From contig OU015568.1 of the NCBI GenBank assembly GCA_907165135.1, positions 8,254,501 through 8,318,500 on the forward strand: a stretch of DNA of 64,000 nt, written 5' to 3'. This document shows positions 11,701 to 22,414 of this stretch, piece after piece (the stretch's first letter is position 1; every line of letters begins with the position of its first letter). Source of the stretch: Oikopleura dioica (lineage: Eukaryota > Chordata > Appendicularia > Copelata > Oikopleuridae). Position numbers and translations under genes: made by a program. Under the pieces are notes generated by a model. It saw only the letters and a program-made list of their open reading frames with translations. It had not been told where the DNA came from and ran no database searches.

Positions 11701-14461
11701 CAACGACTCTTGAATGCTATCACAAAAAAAATGTCCGCTGTCATGAGTTGGAAGGTACCATTTTATGCGAAGAAAAAACCTGGAAATTGCTTCCTTGTGG
11801 TCATCAGGCGGAAGACTTCTGCCATAAAAATCCGGATCAAATATTCTGCCACGAAAAAGTCCAAAAGAGCTTGAGCTGTGGCCACACTAGGTTTTCATTC
11901 ATATATAAACTCGAGGTACTAAAAGGAAATTTATTTGTTCGAATTCAACATATGCCGTTTTATAAACTTAAAATTAAAGAGATGCTGAGTGTGGAAAAAC
12001 TGATGACGAGTTGGTACGAGAATGCAAGCAGCCTTGTTTGAAAACTCTAACTTGTGGACATAAATGCAAAAGAAAGTGCAATCAAAAGTGCGATGCGAAG
12101 AAGTGTAAAGAGCCTATCGAAGTAAAATGCAAAGACTGCGATGGATTCCTGACAGTTGAATGTAGTTCCAAGAGGATTGTGAAGGCCTGCACTAATCAAT
12201 GTAAAGAGCGACTTGCTTGTGGACATCAGGTGATTGATAGTCAAGTTTTGCACGAGAAAAATATCTCTAGTGTCCCTTACAATGCCATCAAGGAGTTGAT
12301 TTTGATCATTCCAAAGTAAAATGCATGAAGAGATGTGAGAAGAGCTGCGGCCAGTGTGGAAAACGAACTTGCACGAAAAAATGCCATGAAAAATGCGAGG
12401 AATGATTTACAATTAGGATTTTTATAGAGGATAAGATACTAAGAAAAATATTCAATAGTCTGATATTTAAAGGGTATAAATGTTTTGTCAATCATAGAAG
12501 CCTTGTCCAACTAAAAATGTAAGAAGAACTCTTCCATGCGGCCACCAAGGAATTGCAACTTGCTCGGAGCAACCAATTTGCAACGAAATGTGCGAAAGAA
12601 AACTGAAATGTGGACATCAATGCGAATCTCTTTGCAGCGAGCCGTGCACTAAAAAGTGCCCAGTAAAGTGTAGTCGAATGTTGAACTGCGGTCATATGTG
12701 CACAAAAATCTGCTCTGAACCATGTAACAGATCTTGCTCAAGATTGGTTGATCAAAACTGTCTCACATGCTCGAAGAAAGGTGAAGTGGGGAAAGTTGAG
12801 TGTAGAGTCGAAGGCGCCGTTCGTCAGTCTCAAAGCTGTGTTAAACCCTGCAAAGCCACTCTCGAATGTGGACATGAATGCGAAGGAAATTGTACGGATT
12901 GTTTCGGAGGACTGTTCCACAAACCGTGCCAGAAGATATGCGATCAAACAAAGGTTTGTGGCCATATCTGCAAAGACAAGTGTCACAAAGACTGTCCTCC
13001 ATGCGAGGAAAAATGCACAAAACGATGCGCTCACTCTGTCTGCAATCACCCCTGCTTCGAAATGTGTACTCCTTGCATGGAAGAGTGTCCCGAGCCGGGT
13101 TGCGGAAAACGCTGCTCTGACGATTGTGATCATGAACTCTCAAAACCTGAACGATGCTCGGCCAGACGATTATGCGGCCATCAATGCGAGCTGATTAGAC
13201 ACAATCGAGCCTTCGACAGATTTTTACACACAGACAACCAATGCGCCCAATGTCACCCTGCTATTTCGGTGAAGTTTCACTCTGTGATTATGATGACAGA
13301 AGAATATGAAGAAGACGAGCTGTACGTGTATTTGCCGGACTGTCAGCATCGTATCGAATGGGAAGGTCTTGATGGATGGGTTCAGTCAGTTTCGCAAGAA
13401 TCAGAGTTCAAAGGATTTGGTTTGAAAAAGATACAGATTTGATAGTAAGCTTTTCTGGATATATTTTAGCAAACCAAAATTAAAGCTATCTTATGTCCAA
13501 AATGCAAGGCAAGAATGGCTTCCAGTCGCTACACTAAAATATTCAACAACTGGAATAAAAAGTACGAACGAATCAAAGGAACCTACAGAGAAGCCGACAG
13601 AAAAAGACGAGACGAGCTTAGCAATGCTCTTAACTCTCTTACTCCCAATTTTCCTAGTGGAAGACTCTCTCAGAAAGCATTGCGCGCTCGCTCAGCAAAA
13701 GCGAAATTTCAGCTTCTAGCGAGGGCACAGTTTATGGTGAAAACGCAAAAATCAATGACGAAAATATCTGAAGGCTTGCAGAATATGATTGATCCAAACA
13801 AAATCTTCTTTGCTCGAATTAACCAAATTGCGTCGTTGGACGGCAGAGTGGAATTTTCGCCGGACTCAATACTACAGTCAAAAGACATTTTGTTGAAGGT
13901 ATAAAGCAACATTCTCATGAACAAATTTTTACATCTTTTCAGCTCAATTTATTTGCCTCTTGGTCAAAAGGAATGGACAAGCTCGGCTTCAGGTTCCAAA
14001 GGCTTTTTGGTGCAAGTTCCGAGAGGCAGTTTGAGGCTTTGGTCGAGATTTCGAACAGTATTCTGTTCAAAAAGCTAGAGCCGCAACATCAAGACATCGT
14101 TAAGCGGAGCGAAAAGATCATTGGCGCTTTTACAATAGTAACAAGCGAGGAAGTAGAATCTGTCGCAAAGGCTATTGCAGCTGCTGAAAGGGGAATGAGA
14201 GGAGGTATGGTCTTCAAAATAACCATCAATAAATTGAATTAAGGACATTGGTTCGAGTGCCCGAACGGACACCCTTACTTTATTGGCGAGTGTGGCGGAG
14301 CGATGGAAAATGCAGTTTGTCCTTGTGGCGCTAGAATTGGAGGAAGAAGCCATCAGTTGACTACTGGAAACAGAGCTAGTAACCTCGGCGGCGGATACGG
14401 CGCGTACGACCGTATGATGCGTATGAATCCTGCCCCAAATCCAAATGATTTTAGATTTTGA
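5757..14461 (+). CDS. ZNFX1-like NFX1-type zinc-finger SF1 helicase (interrupted)
   Basis: The N-terminus is RGG-rich (RGRGNRGSRGRG), then a long spacer, then an SF1 helicase core in the main exon (8067-~11580): Walker A GPPGTGKT at ~8405, a degenerate Walker B (AEESAEL, ~9667) and the late motifs VDNYQGQE and ALSRARSAL. Many CGH-type NFX1 zinc fingers follow through ~13200, then a C-terminal RZ-type finger (HWFECPNGH, ~14240). This order matches ZNFX1, an RNA helicase of small-RNA and antiviral pathways. About ten introns fit, most GT-AG, one GA-AG (12400-12497). Exon 1 is split after SQLYP by a 915-bp repeat element that brings an in-frame stop. Frame breaks also occur near 7038 (A run) and 7900 (T run). 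The copy as read may not make full-length protein. Confidence 0.85.
6087..7001 (+). mobile_element. Foldback element of GACTAGGTTCGTG repeats, copy A, inside ZNFX1 exon 1
   Basis: The element consists of a left half with GACTAGGTTCGTG direct repeats and a right half with their reverse complement, separated by AT-rich spacers containing GGGGCAGTAAGG. It is flanked by a perfect 10-bp duplication ACTTTATCCA (6077-6086 and 7002-7011). Removing the element plus one duplication restores a continuous Ser-Gln-Leu-Tyr-Pro-Pro-Pro reading in the ZNFX1-like exon, direct evidence of insertion into coding sequence. No transposase ORF is seen, so it is non-autonomous. Confidence 0.8.
6406..6925 (+). repeat. 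279-bp tandem duplication within foldback copy A
   Basis: The segment from 6406 recurs from 6685 with almost no differences until about 6915. Two look-alike ORFs arise from this duplication and are not genes. Confidence 0.8.
12400..12497 (+). other. Candidate non-canonical GA-AG intron in the ZNFX1-like gene
   Basis: The upstream exon reads ...KCHEKCE and the downstream exon KPCPTKNVRRTLPCGH. The sequence between them has in-frame stops. No GT donor in the correct phase is available, whereas GAG|GAATGA ... CATAG|AAG splices in phase and keeps the cysteine spacing. Confidence 0.55.
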
Positions 14462-14545
14462 TTCATTCATATTGAAGACTATTATTGAAATAAAATATTA
14501 TTCACTGATTTCTGTCTTTTTTGGCATTATTGAGACACTTTTCGA

Positions 14546-15298
14546 AGACCGATGACCAGGTTCGTGAGGACTAGGTTCGTGTGACTAGGTTCGTGGGTGC
14601 CATGTCGGAAAAAATGCTTCGTGTGACTAGGTTCGTGAAATTTGGATTTTTATATGTATTTTTTGTATCTTCACCATTTTGGGGCAATAAGGGAATTGGG
14701 TTGATGACTAGGTTCGTGTGACTAGGTTCGTGAAATTTTAAATAGAAAAATTTTCGAACAGTAAAGGAAATGGGTTGATGACTAGGTTCGTGGGACTAGG
14801 TTCGTGAAGACTAAGTTCGTGAAGACTAGGTTCGTGTGACTAGGTTCGTGAAGACTAAGCTCGTGAAGACTAGGTTCGTGTGACTAGGTTCGTGAGACTA
14901 GGTTCGTGAAATTTGGATTTTTATATGTATTTTTTGTATCTTCAGCATTTTCGGACAGTAAGGGAAATGGGTTGATGACTAGTTGATGTTAGGCTTTAAA
15001 TAAAACAAAATTTGAGAGCCTAGCGGCTTATACAGGGGGGGGTGTGGGGGGTACTCATTTGGCAAATATAGTCCCACATTTTTTCATTTTTTAAATTTCA
15101 CGAACCTAGTCATCAAGCCATTTCCCTTACTGCCCCAAAATTTTTTCTATTTAAATTTTCACGAACCTAGTCACACGAACCTAGTCATCAAGCCATTTCC
15201 CTTACTGCCCCAAAATATAGGCCGATTTCAATACTCTGGCAGAACCCACCACGAACCTAGTCAGCCGAACCTATTCCTCACGAACCAAGTCGTCATTC
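14546..15298 (-). mobile_element. Foldback element of GACTAGGTTCGTG repeats, copy B
   Basis: This is the same element as at 6087-7001 in inverted orientation. Its left end (AGACCGATGACCAGG) is the reverse complement of copy A's right end, and its right end matches copy A's left end, including a shared unique spacer about GGCCGATTTCAATACTC. It lies between the ZNFX1-like 3' end and carboxypeptidase copy 2. A G-rich run near 15028-15052 could form a quadruplex. Flanking duplications are not clear. No gene lies in it. Confidence 0.75.
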
Positions 15299-15638
15299 CC
15301 CTTTCTCGGCATTTCGATTCGATTTATTTTGATAAAGCTTTTGAAACTTCAATAAACATAGCAACTAGTTCTTCAGCAGTTGGAATAATTTCACTCGCCG
15401 GAAGGAGAAATCCAAAGTCTCCAGTATCTCGAAGTTCAATCAACATTGAAAGTTTCACTCCTAGGAAAATTAGTTTCGTTCAAAAAAAGTTTCAAACCAA
15501 GATCTCCATAAGCATAATCTTCAGTCATTCCTCCAGCAGGGTATCCGAGAACATCACGTGATTGTCCAGCAATGTATACTTTTCCGTGAGTGTTGTACGC
15601 TGCAGCTTTCATTCTATTGGAAACTTCCTTTTGATAGT

Positions 15639-15842
15639 TAAAGGGTTAGCGCATTCCGGGCGAACCCGTTGAACTTTGATACTGATCAGTGGGACGTTGC
15701 GCGCGCAGTGCCAGTCTCGGCTGGTCAGTTGTCTCTCGAATAAAGTAGAAGCAGCAGCTAAAATACTAGAATTGTTGTCTTTTATTCCCAGGAGCTAGAG
15801 TCTCAGTGGGAGAGTGTTTCCAGCAGATGCATTGACCCTTTA
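15639..15842 (+). repeat. 5' LTR
   Basis: 204 bp, identical to 18712-18915 as far as I can read. It contains AATAAAG (near 15740), possibly the polyadenylation signal of the R region. Confidence 0.9.
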
Positions 15843-15843
15843 G

Positions 15844-15861
15844 TGGTGTCAGAGACTTCGC
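15844..15861 (+). promoter_or_regulatory. Candidate tRNA primer-binding site
   Basis: TGGTGTCAGAGACTTCG directly follows the 5' LTR. The TGG start fits annealing to a tRNA CCA end. The matching tRNA was not identified. Confidence 0.5.
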
Positions 15862-16477
15862 TCATAAATTCGACATAGAGAACTCCCGCGGCCCCAAAAC
15901 TTACACCTTCAACCCTCCACCTTGTCTACCGCTCGACACATCCATCTCATCCCTCCAAATTCTCCAAAATCAGCTGAGTACCCTACGATTCGTCAAAGAC
16001 CACCCGCCCTACCCAACGTTTGATCGTCTTTTACCCTGTCCAGCGTTTTTCTCCGCCCAAGGCCGTTACGAACCTGGATAAGCACTCGTGTTCTCACTTC
16101 CGGTACTCGTCGCGTGTGGAAAAGTACCGCCGCGCCAACCGTTTTGCCACGTCAACTTGTGCAACCGCTGCGATTTCGATCTCGCGCCGCCGCTGACGCC
16201 TATTTTCAACGACATTTCGCGCTCTCCAAGTCCGTTATCTAACTTTGACCCTCAAAAGTCTCAGTTAGTCGGACCGGTCGAGGTAATTTCGCTCGAAAGC
16301 AGTAAATCGGCCTTTCTTAGCCCGGCAGCTCTTCTAAATCGCACATCTCCCGCCAAGTTACGACATCAATCAACTGCTACGACCACTATTGAATCTTCAT
16401 TTGCTCTTCAAACCCCGTAAATTTCTCCTAGACAATTCTTGTCTTTGAGAAACGGGTCGGTCAAGTACATCTCGGTG

Positions 16478-18502
16478 ATGCCAAATCTCCCCGAAACCGT
16501 CGAAAGATGCGACGGCGCCCTGGAACAAATCGCCGACTTCATCGCTGATCTCGACAAGAAGCTCAAATCGGCTCCGACTGATAAAGCACTACTCACAATG
16601 AAGGAAGAACAGCTCCAAAAAGAACGCGAGCTATTCTTGCACTACAAGGACCTGGTCCGAAAACGCAAATACGCCAATCCACCGGCCGAAAATTCCAACA
16701 GGGAATACGACCAGCGCGAGCAGCACATATGCAACTTGTTCTACAAAAGCTTCGCGTCAATCCAGCCCTTCAAAGGGAATAGCCCCGGCCAGTTTGTGGA
16801 TTTCATAACAGCAATGAGGGTATTCAAAGACAGTCATCTACGCCGCGACGGCGACGAAAAAATATTCCTCAACGCTCTTACCAGCAAACTAGCTCCGAAC
16901 GTCGCCCGTTTTATCGGTAACGATCTCCGCGCCTGTGACGACGTCGACGCCGCCATCGGGCTTCTCAAAAAGCACTATGGCCCAAAAATCTCGCATTTTC
17001 TACTGATGCTCGATGTCAGCGACATCGTTTTTGACCGATCGCGCCCCGTGACTCATTTTACATCCGAGCTAGCTACAAAACTTGCTGAGGCAAAAGCCGC
17101 GTTTCTCGAAACCTTCAAAGCCGCTAACAACGATGCTGAGCCAAATGTGGAAGATATCCACGAAGCATGGGCAACAATGTTCGCTGTCAGAGCCCTCCGA
17201 GACCAGGAGCCCGACACTTACAATGCCCTTCTGACCTCCATCGACAAAACCTTCACGCTTAACGACCTCGCACTCAAAGCCGAGACCAGTCGCCGAAACC
17301 GCGTTTCTTCAGATGTCATCAACGTCAACAAAACTCAACCCGGATCCAACAACAAACAGAAGCAAGGTTATGGAAAACATGGCGAGGGTAAACGCTCTTG
17401 GCACAATCGGGACCAGAATTCTGCGCAGAAAAAGGACGAGAAGTCCGAAAAGCCCGATCAAATGCAGCGTAAAAGCCACTACAACGTGGAACCCGATAAT
17501 TTCGCCGATGTCCATGCCCTCTTCTCTGCAATTCCAGTGCACCTGACCGAAAAGGTCGAATCCCGCCCTGGATATTTTCTACGCGCCACATTTGAGTCAG
17601 GACAAGATTCGTTCGACTGCAACATCGAATTCGATACTGGCGCATATTCAACAATTCTACCTTCGCATGTTATCCCCCAAAACGTGCTACGCAATTTGAG
17701 CGCTCCAAACCACGATGTAGCCGGTATTAGCGGAGTAGCTGAAACTCCAAGGGGAACCCTCTACTGCAAGGTTAGATTCGACAAAGGCCCTCAGTTTGAG
17801 CTCGCCGCAACTGTGATGGATGGACAATGCCGCCCAGCACTCTTAGGACGAGATTATTTGCGCAACAGCAATATCTCTTCCTACTCGATAAACAATTTAC
17901 TTGGAAACGTCAAGTTCGAGTTCACCGAAGCTTCGAAACTAAAACCCGAAGTTGTCAAGCTACGCCCACTCGCCGGAGACGCCAAAAACTCCAATGCAAA
18001 ATGGAGTGGCCCCTCCACCCTCAGATCCACCAACCAGCAGGTCTGCCTCGTCGAAGATGCAAACGGCACCGTCGACCTCATTCACCGTTCCCATGTCGCC
18101 GCGATCGAGGAAAGAGTTCCTTTCCTTGATAACTTTGATCAAAATCTGGACTTGACCGAGTGGCCACACTTGATCAAAAACTTCAAGTCGAAAATAAAGC
18201 AGAACGATCATGTGACTAGGGGAGGTAAGGGTATCGAGTCACAATCTCGGTCACGCAAGCCCAAACCGCCCGAAAAGATTCCATCCTCTCTCCCTCCGAT
18301 CGCTCCGCCAAAGCCTCTATTCGAAGCTCAAAAATCTGGCTCGGCGACGGATTCAACATCTCTGATACCATCTTTGCTCCTGATCCTGGCTTCGTCACAA
18401 CCCCAAAGGTCTGCTTCCAACCCGTACTCCTCGCCTCAAGCGGAATATTCGCCGTCCATCTCCCTCTCGCTGGATTCTACGAAGAAACAGTATGAAGGCT
18501 AG
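16478..18502 (+). CDS. Gag-protease polyprotein of the LTR element, fused to an integrase C-terminal-like tail
   Basis: The first plausible ATG is at 16478. Residues 1-~270 resemble a gypsy-type gag capsid region (FKGNSPGQFVDFITAMRVF). A retropepsin follows with DTGA (EFDTGAYSTILP, ~17630) and LLGRDYL (~17845). After ~17995 the reading passes directly into KWSGP...VEDANGTVDLIHRSHV, which resembles the GPY/F module at the end of gypsy integrases. Reverse transcriptase, RNase H and the catalytic integrase are absent, so the element must use enzymes in trans. No CCHC knuckle is evident. The region 15862-16477 upstream is leader, with one uncertain ORF at 16088-16420. Confidence 0.75.
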   Translation: MPNLPETVERCDGALEQIADFIADLDKKLKSAPTDKALLTMKEEQLQKERELFLHYKDLVRKRKYANPPAENSNREYDQREQHICNLFYKSFASIQPFKGNSPGQFVDFITAMRVFKDSHLRRDGDEKIFLNALTSKLAPNVARFIGNDLRACDDVDAAIGLLKKHYGPKISHFLLMLDVSDIVFDRSRPVTHFTSELATKLAEAKAAFLETFKAANNDAEPNVEDIHEAWATMFAVRALRDQEPDTYNALLTSIDKTFTLNDLALKAETSRRNRVSSDVINVNKTQPGSNNKQKQGYGKHGEGKRSWHNRDQNSAQKKDEKSEKPDQMQRKSHYNVEPDNFADVHALFSAIPVHLTEKVESRPGYFLRATFESGQDSFDCNIEFDTGAYSTILPSHVIPQNVLRNLSAPNHDVAGISGVAETPRGTLYCKVRFDKGPQFELAATVMDGQCRPALLGRDYLRNSNISSYSINNLLGNVKFEFTEASKLKPEVVKLRPLAGDAKNSNAKWSGPSTLRSTNQQVCLVEDANGTVDLIHRSHVAAIEERVPFLDNFDQNLDLTEWPHLIKNFKSKIKQNDHVTRGGKGIESQSRSRKPKPPEKIPSSLPPIAPPKPLFEAQKSGSATDSTSLIPSLLLILASSQPQRSASNPYSSPQAEYSPSISLSLDSTKKQYEG

Positions 18503-18701
18503 TGTTGGCAATTGGGTTTTCTGATGCTTTTTGGGGATTGGAAGTTGTCTACTGCTTAGGATCAAAAATGTTTGCTGCTTCATCACCGTACAAAACCCTC
18601 TTCAAAAATCTGCCGCCGACTGTCCCAATTCTACCGATGTTCCTCCGAGCCCGAAAGGGACATTCTACCTGTATCTTACTTATTGTCGCACTGTTCTGTA
18701 T

Positions 18702-18711
18702 CAAGGGGAGG
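18702..18711 (+). promoter_or_regulatory. Polypurine tract
   Basis: The purine run AAGGGGAGG immediately precedes the 3' LTR, the usual site for plus-strand priming. Confidence 0.7.
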
Positions 18712-18915
18712 TAAAGGGTTAGCGCATTCCGGGCGAACCCGTTGAACTTTGATACTGATCAGTGGGACGTTGCGCGCGCAGTGCCAGTCTCGGCTGGTCA
18801 GTTGTCTCTCGAATAAAGTAGAAGCAGCAGCTAAAATACTAGAATTGTTGTCTTTTATTCCCAGGAGCTAGAGTCTCAGTGGGAGAGTGTTTCCAGCAGA
18901 TGCATTGACCCTTTA
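18712..18915 (+). repeat. 3' LTR
   Basis: 204 bp, identical by eye to the 5' LTR, followed by the TAGT target duplication and resumption of carboxypeptidase exon 3. Confidence 0.9.
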
Positions 18916-20069
18916 TAGTCGATATCTTCAGGCTCATCAGGAATTGCGAGTCTGTCAGATGCCCATGGCGGCATGATCAGTTGAGAATAACTTTAATTTT
19001 TTAAGACTTGAGTCTTCTTTGGTGATAGAATCACCTGTGAACGGAAATCTGAGCATGCATATCTCCTCCTCCTGCATTTCTCAGCGCCATGAACCAATCT
19101 TTCCAGATATTCGCCTCTCTTGTAGTAAAAGGCGCGCTCCCAGCGTATCCAAAATGGCATGGATTTGGACTTCCTCCTTCAGTAAGATGACCAACAGGGA
19201 ATTGTCGATTCACGTCTGTTCCGATACACTGGGATCCGTCGTTCGGCTCTCGATTCTTTCGCCACATTCGATCGTGATCAAATGTGTACTGATACCCGTC
19301 GGGGTTCATTGAAACGATGATGTACCAGTTGTGCTCGAGGATGTCTAATAGATCTTGCATGGAAAACGATGATGGAGTTAAATCCACGCCATTCTTTGCC
19401 GATCTGAGCATGTGGATAAAATATCGACAAGTGGAAGGAGTAATCCATTCTCGAGCGTGGATGTTGCATTCGATGAAAACTTTCTTCTTATCACTAGTTG
19501 GATCTTGGTCGCCAAGATGGACACCGTATATTTTTCGACCTTCGATGGTTGTTCCAATGACTTCTGAAGACATCAACTCTTCATCAGAATTCTCTGAAGT
19601 CGGGTTTCAGAATTTCTGAGAAAGTTATCTTGATGAAAATCAATTTTATGAGTAATCAATCTTAAACTCTGCCTAAAATCCATTCTTCCAACTGAGGATA
19701 GGTCAAAAACTGATCATATGGGTACGAAGCGCCTCGAAGTCCTTGAGTTGCTCTTTTCTGCTCGACTTTTTGCTCATTTATGATCTTTCCTGCGTCATCG
19801 ATGAGTGTTTTAATTTCACTAAAGCTCCCAACTTGCTCACGAAACAGCAACGCTTCTTCTTCCGAAACCATAAAATCAACCGCCTGAGTGTACTTAATAT
19901 TCTCCAATGATTCTGGCTCCCAGAGATTCATCGTTTCAAAACGCTCAAGAAGCGATCCAACAATTTCTGTCTGCTCTGAGTCTTCCCATGATGCTCTTAG
20001 GACCTTGAATCTATCATAATTCTTCTCTGCTACAGCGAAGCCGAAGAGGACTAGAAACGCTAGCCTCAT

Positions 20070-20563
20070 TTTTTATTGAAAACAAGAGTTTTTTTTTGAG
20101 CAAAGAGAAAACCTGCATCTGCGCAGTTCTCAGGAAATTCTGTTTTTTTTTTTAATTTTCAAAATTTATTATTGTACAATTATTTAATCAAAGAATTGCA
20201 ACAGGCTATTTTTGGAATGAAATCAGCGTGGAAGAAAATTCGCAGCGTGACCGGTTTTTGGTTGTACAGTTAGTAACAGGAAGCGTGAATATTTCAAGAA
20301 AAAGGGTTGAAAAAACGAAAAGGGAGGAAATATGTCACATGATGTTAATTTTATGTTCGTATTCAGAAGACAAAAAGAGAGGTCGCTTTTTTTTGAGAAG
20401 TATGATTTCGTAGTTTTTGAGTTTTCGGATTTAAAAAATTATTTTTTTCGGACTTTGAGTTTTGAATTTTTCGGATTTCAGGAAATTGTTGAAGACGATT
20501 TTTGCCCGTCAGAAGCATTCGTAGGCACTTTTCCTAACTGTAATTGACTGAGTCAATTTGACT
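20070..20563. other. Intergenic, AT-rich
   Basis: Lies between the start of carboxypeptidase copy 2 (minus) and the stop of the Rho gene (minus). T-rich runs occur near 20090 and 20140. I see no supported gene. Confidence 0.4.
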
Positions 20564-22414
20564 CTACATTACAGTGCAGCATCCCCCACTTTCTGGCTTG
20601 TCGGAGCTTCCTTTGAGCGCTTCCTTGGCGGCTCGCTCGAACACTTGTTGGACATTTTCGTCGTTGAGGGCAGAGCACTGGATGTGAGCGACCGCCTTGA
20701 TCTTCTCGGCCACCTCGTCGCCCTGCGCCTTTCTGAAAAGAAAAATAATTTACATCTCAAGTCCAAATCGAAGTCGACAACTTCAAAGACACTTTTGATC
20801 AGCGCACATTATTTTTAACAAGCGAGTTATCATTAAAGAAACGAGTTTTAAACAACTCGATAATTGAGTTTCAAACGCGTGGACACCCTACTGTATTCTC
20901 AAGGTAAAGAGAATTTTCACAATACCAGAGGATCATCCTCTTTGACGGCCGTTTTCTTTTTGGTATGTGGATAAAACTTACGTGACGGTTTGAAGAGTGT
21001 CCGAAGCGAGGTCAAGTTTATTTCCAATCAGTAAAACTGGCGTCTTCGGACAATAGTGGCTGATTTCTGTGATCCAATTTTCAGTGACGTTGTGGAGTGA
21101 TGCGGGCGAGTCGATCGAGTAGCAAATTAACGCTACGTCTAAAATACAATTCTCAGTAAAGTATTCCAAAGCAATGATGTTCTTATTTAGTAAATTTGAT
21201 AAAGTTATTATTAAAAGCCTATCCAAGAGTTTCAACTAGGAAATAATTTTGAATATACTTTACTTGCATTATTGTAGGCTAGCGGTCGAATCTGATCGTA
21301 TGCTTCTTGCCCAGCCGTGTCCCATAAGGTCAAGTCAATAGGCTTTCCATCTACCTAAACAAATAAAGTCAATTTTTATAAAGTCAAAAACTTGAAAGAG
21401 ACCATGACATTTGCCGAGGCGCGATTCTTTTTGAAAGCATTTATTTTTTCAAAAATCAAGAATTAAACTTGACATTTTAGACTTTCATTTTTGTGTACGT
21501 AGATGTGGATACCCTTAATCCCAAAAGTAGACTTCAATCACCCTTAAAACTTGTGCCCTCTGGGCCCGGTGTTGTCGAAACCTAAATGTATATAAGCTTT
21601 TATTTGTTACACGCAAGAGCGAAGTATAAACAGCCGGGACACCCTTAATGAGTCTAGAGTGCCACTCAAAAAGTAGACCGGAGATGCGGTTTTCTTTATA
21701 TTTGCCCGGGCAAGTTTTATATTTGAGCGGAGTCTTTATTTTTTGACGAGCGAGACGTAAAAATTCCATTGTTATGGTGACAGCACTCCGATTTCCTGAC
21801 CATTTATGAAGCAAACAAAAGGTCTGGTTTTGAGTTGCAATAAATTGTTAAAGATTTTCAACTGAAAAAAGGCCATCAAAAATCATCCAAAATTTGAAAT
21901 AAACCGAATTTAATTAGGATATTTCACTTCCGAAATCACTTGAATTAGACTATTAAACCTCTTTGTCATGTGACGTAAGAAAAAGCCTGACAAGTAAGAA
22001 GACAGCATCGTTAATTATACTGTCAGAACAGAGTGGGCATTTGGAATTACCGAGATCTCTTTTGCGCGATTTTCGAAGATAGTCGGGATGTAATCAGGCT
22101 CAAATCTTTCTTCGGCAAATCTGATCAGCAGACAAGTTTTTCCACATGCTTTTAAAAGGGTTAGATTTACTGCTAGACAAAAAAATAAATAAAAATTCTA
22201 AAAAGTCGTACTAAAATTATCGTCAAAATGACCAAACTTGAGTCATAAAATGTCAATAATGCCTTTTCAAGAAAGAAAAATCGACAATTTAGGGCTCTTT
22301 TGAGAAGCTTTACCAACAATTTATGCCGAGAAAATTAAAAAGTTGAATTGAATTATGAACCCTTCCTCCATCGCCAACAACGACGAGTTTCTTCCTGTCC
22401 GTCGTTGAACTCAT
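20564..22414 (-). CDS. Rho-family small GTPase
   Basis: Five exons on the minus strand: ~22366-22414, 22051-22148, 21264-21354, 20982-21138 and 20564-20732. The spliced protein has the P-loop GDGACGKT split by the first intron, switch [30 protein letters not shown] and CSAL. It ends in CCTVM, a CaaX box (CTVM) predicting prenylation and membrane attachment. Switch I and II sequences are Rho-type. The segment between GNKLDL and CSAL is about 15-17 residues shorter than in RhoA/Rac, so the Rho insert helix seems lost. The gene probably controls actin dynamics, as Rho proteins do; the subfamily is not assigned. Confidence 0.8.
22149..22365 (-). other. Candidate non-canonical GA-AG intron in the Rho gene
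   Basis: Exon 1 ends GTTGTTGGCGATGGAG and exon 2 resumes CATGTGGAAAA. Only a junction at G|GAAGGG...AAAAG|CA gives the invariant GDGACGKT P-loop. The nearby GT donor would destroy the motif. Confidence 0.75.

Larger units (their letters stand above)
15639..18915 (+). mobile_element. Non-autonomous Ty3/gypsy-like LTR retrotransposon
   Basis: Two 204-bp LTRs, identical by eye, bound a 3,277-bp element. LTR ends are inverted (TAAAGGGT...ACCCTTTA rather than TG...CA). A TAGT duplication lies at 15635-15638 and 18916-18919. A candidate primer-binding site begins with TGG two bases inside the 5' LTR, and a purine tract AAGGGGAGG abuts the 3' LTR. The interior codes only gag, protease and an integrase-tail-like segment; reverse transcriptase, RNase H and the integrase core are missing. 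Confidence 0.85.
15324..20069 (-). pseudogene. M14 carboxypeptidase copy 2, disrupted by an LTR element
   Basis: Four exons (19673-20069, 19035-19593, 18916-18990 joined across the insertion to 15498-15638, and 15324-15460) align with copy 1: leader MRLAFLVLFGFAVA, propeptide, NIHAREW zinc motif, DVNRQF, ISVH|SYSQ and [10 protein letters not shown]. The usual mobile Tyr is Phe here. Intron 1 (19594-19672) reads as GC-AG when aligned to copy 1. Exon 3 is split by a 3.28-kb LTR element at 15639-18915 with TAGT duplicated on each side. The retroelement lies on the opposite strand. Apart from the insertion the reading frame looks intact, so inactivation is recent and may not be fixed in the population. 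Confidence 0.8.

Noticed and set aside
13420-13490. Stop codon in the ZNFX1-like gene after FGLKKIQI
   Set aside because: A canonical GT-AG intron of ~66 bp starting at GTTTGAAAAAG removes the stop and joins KGF to AILCPKC in frame.
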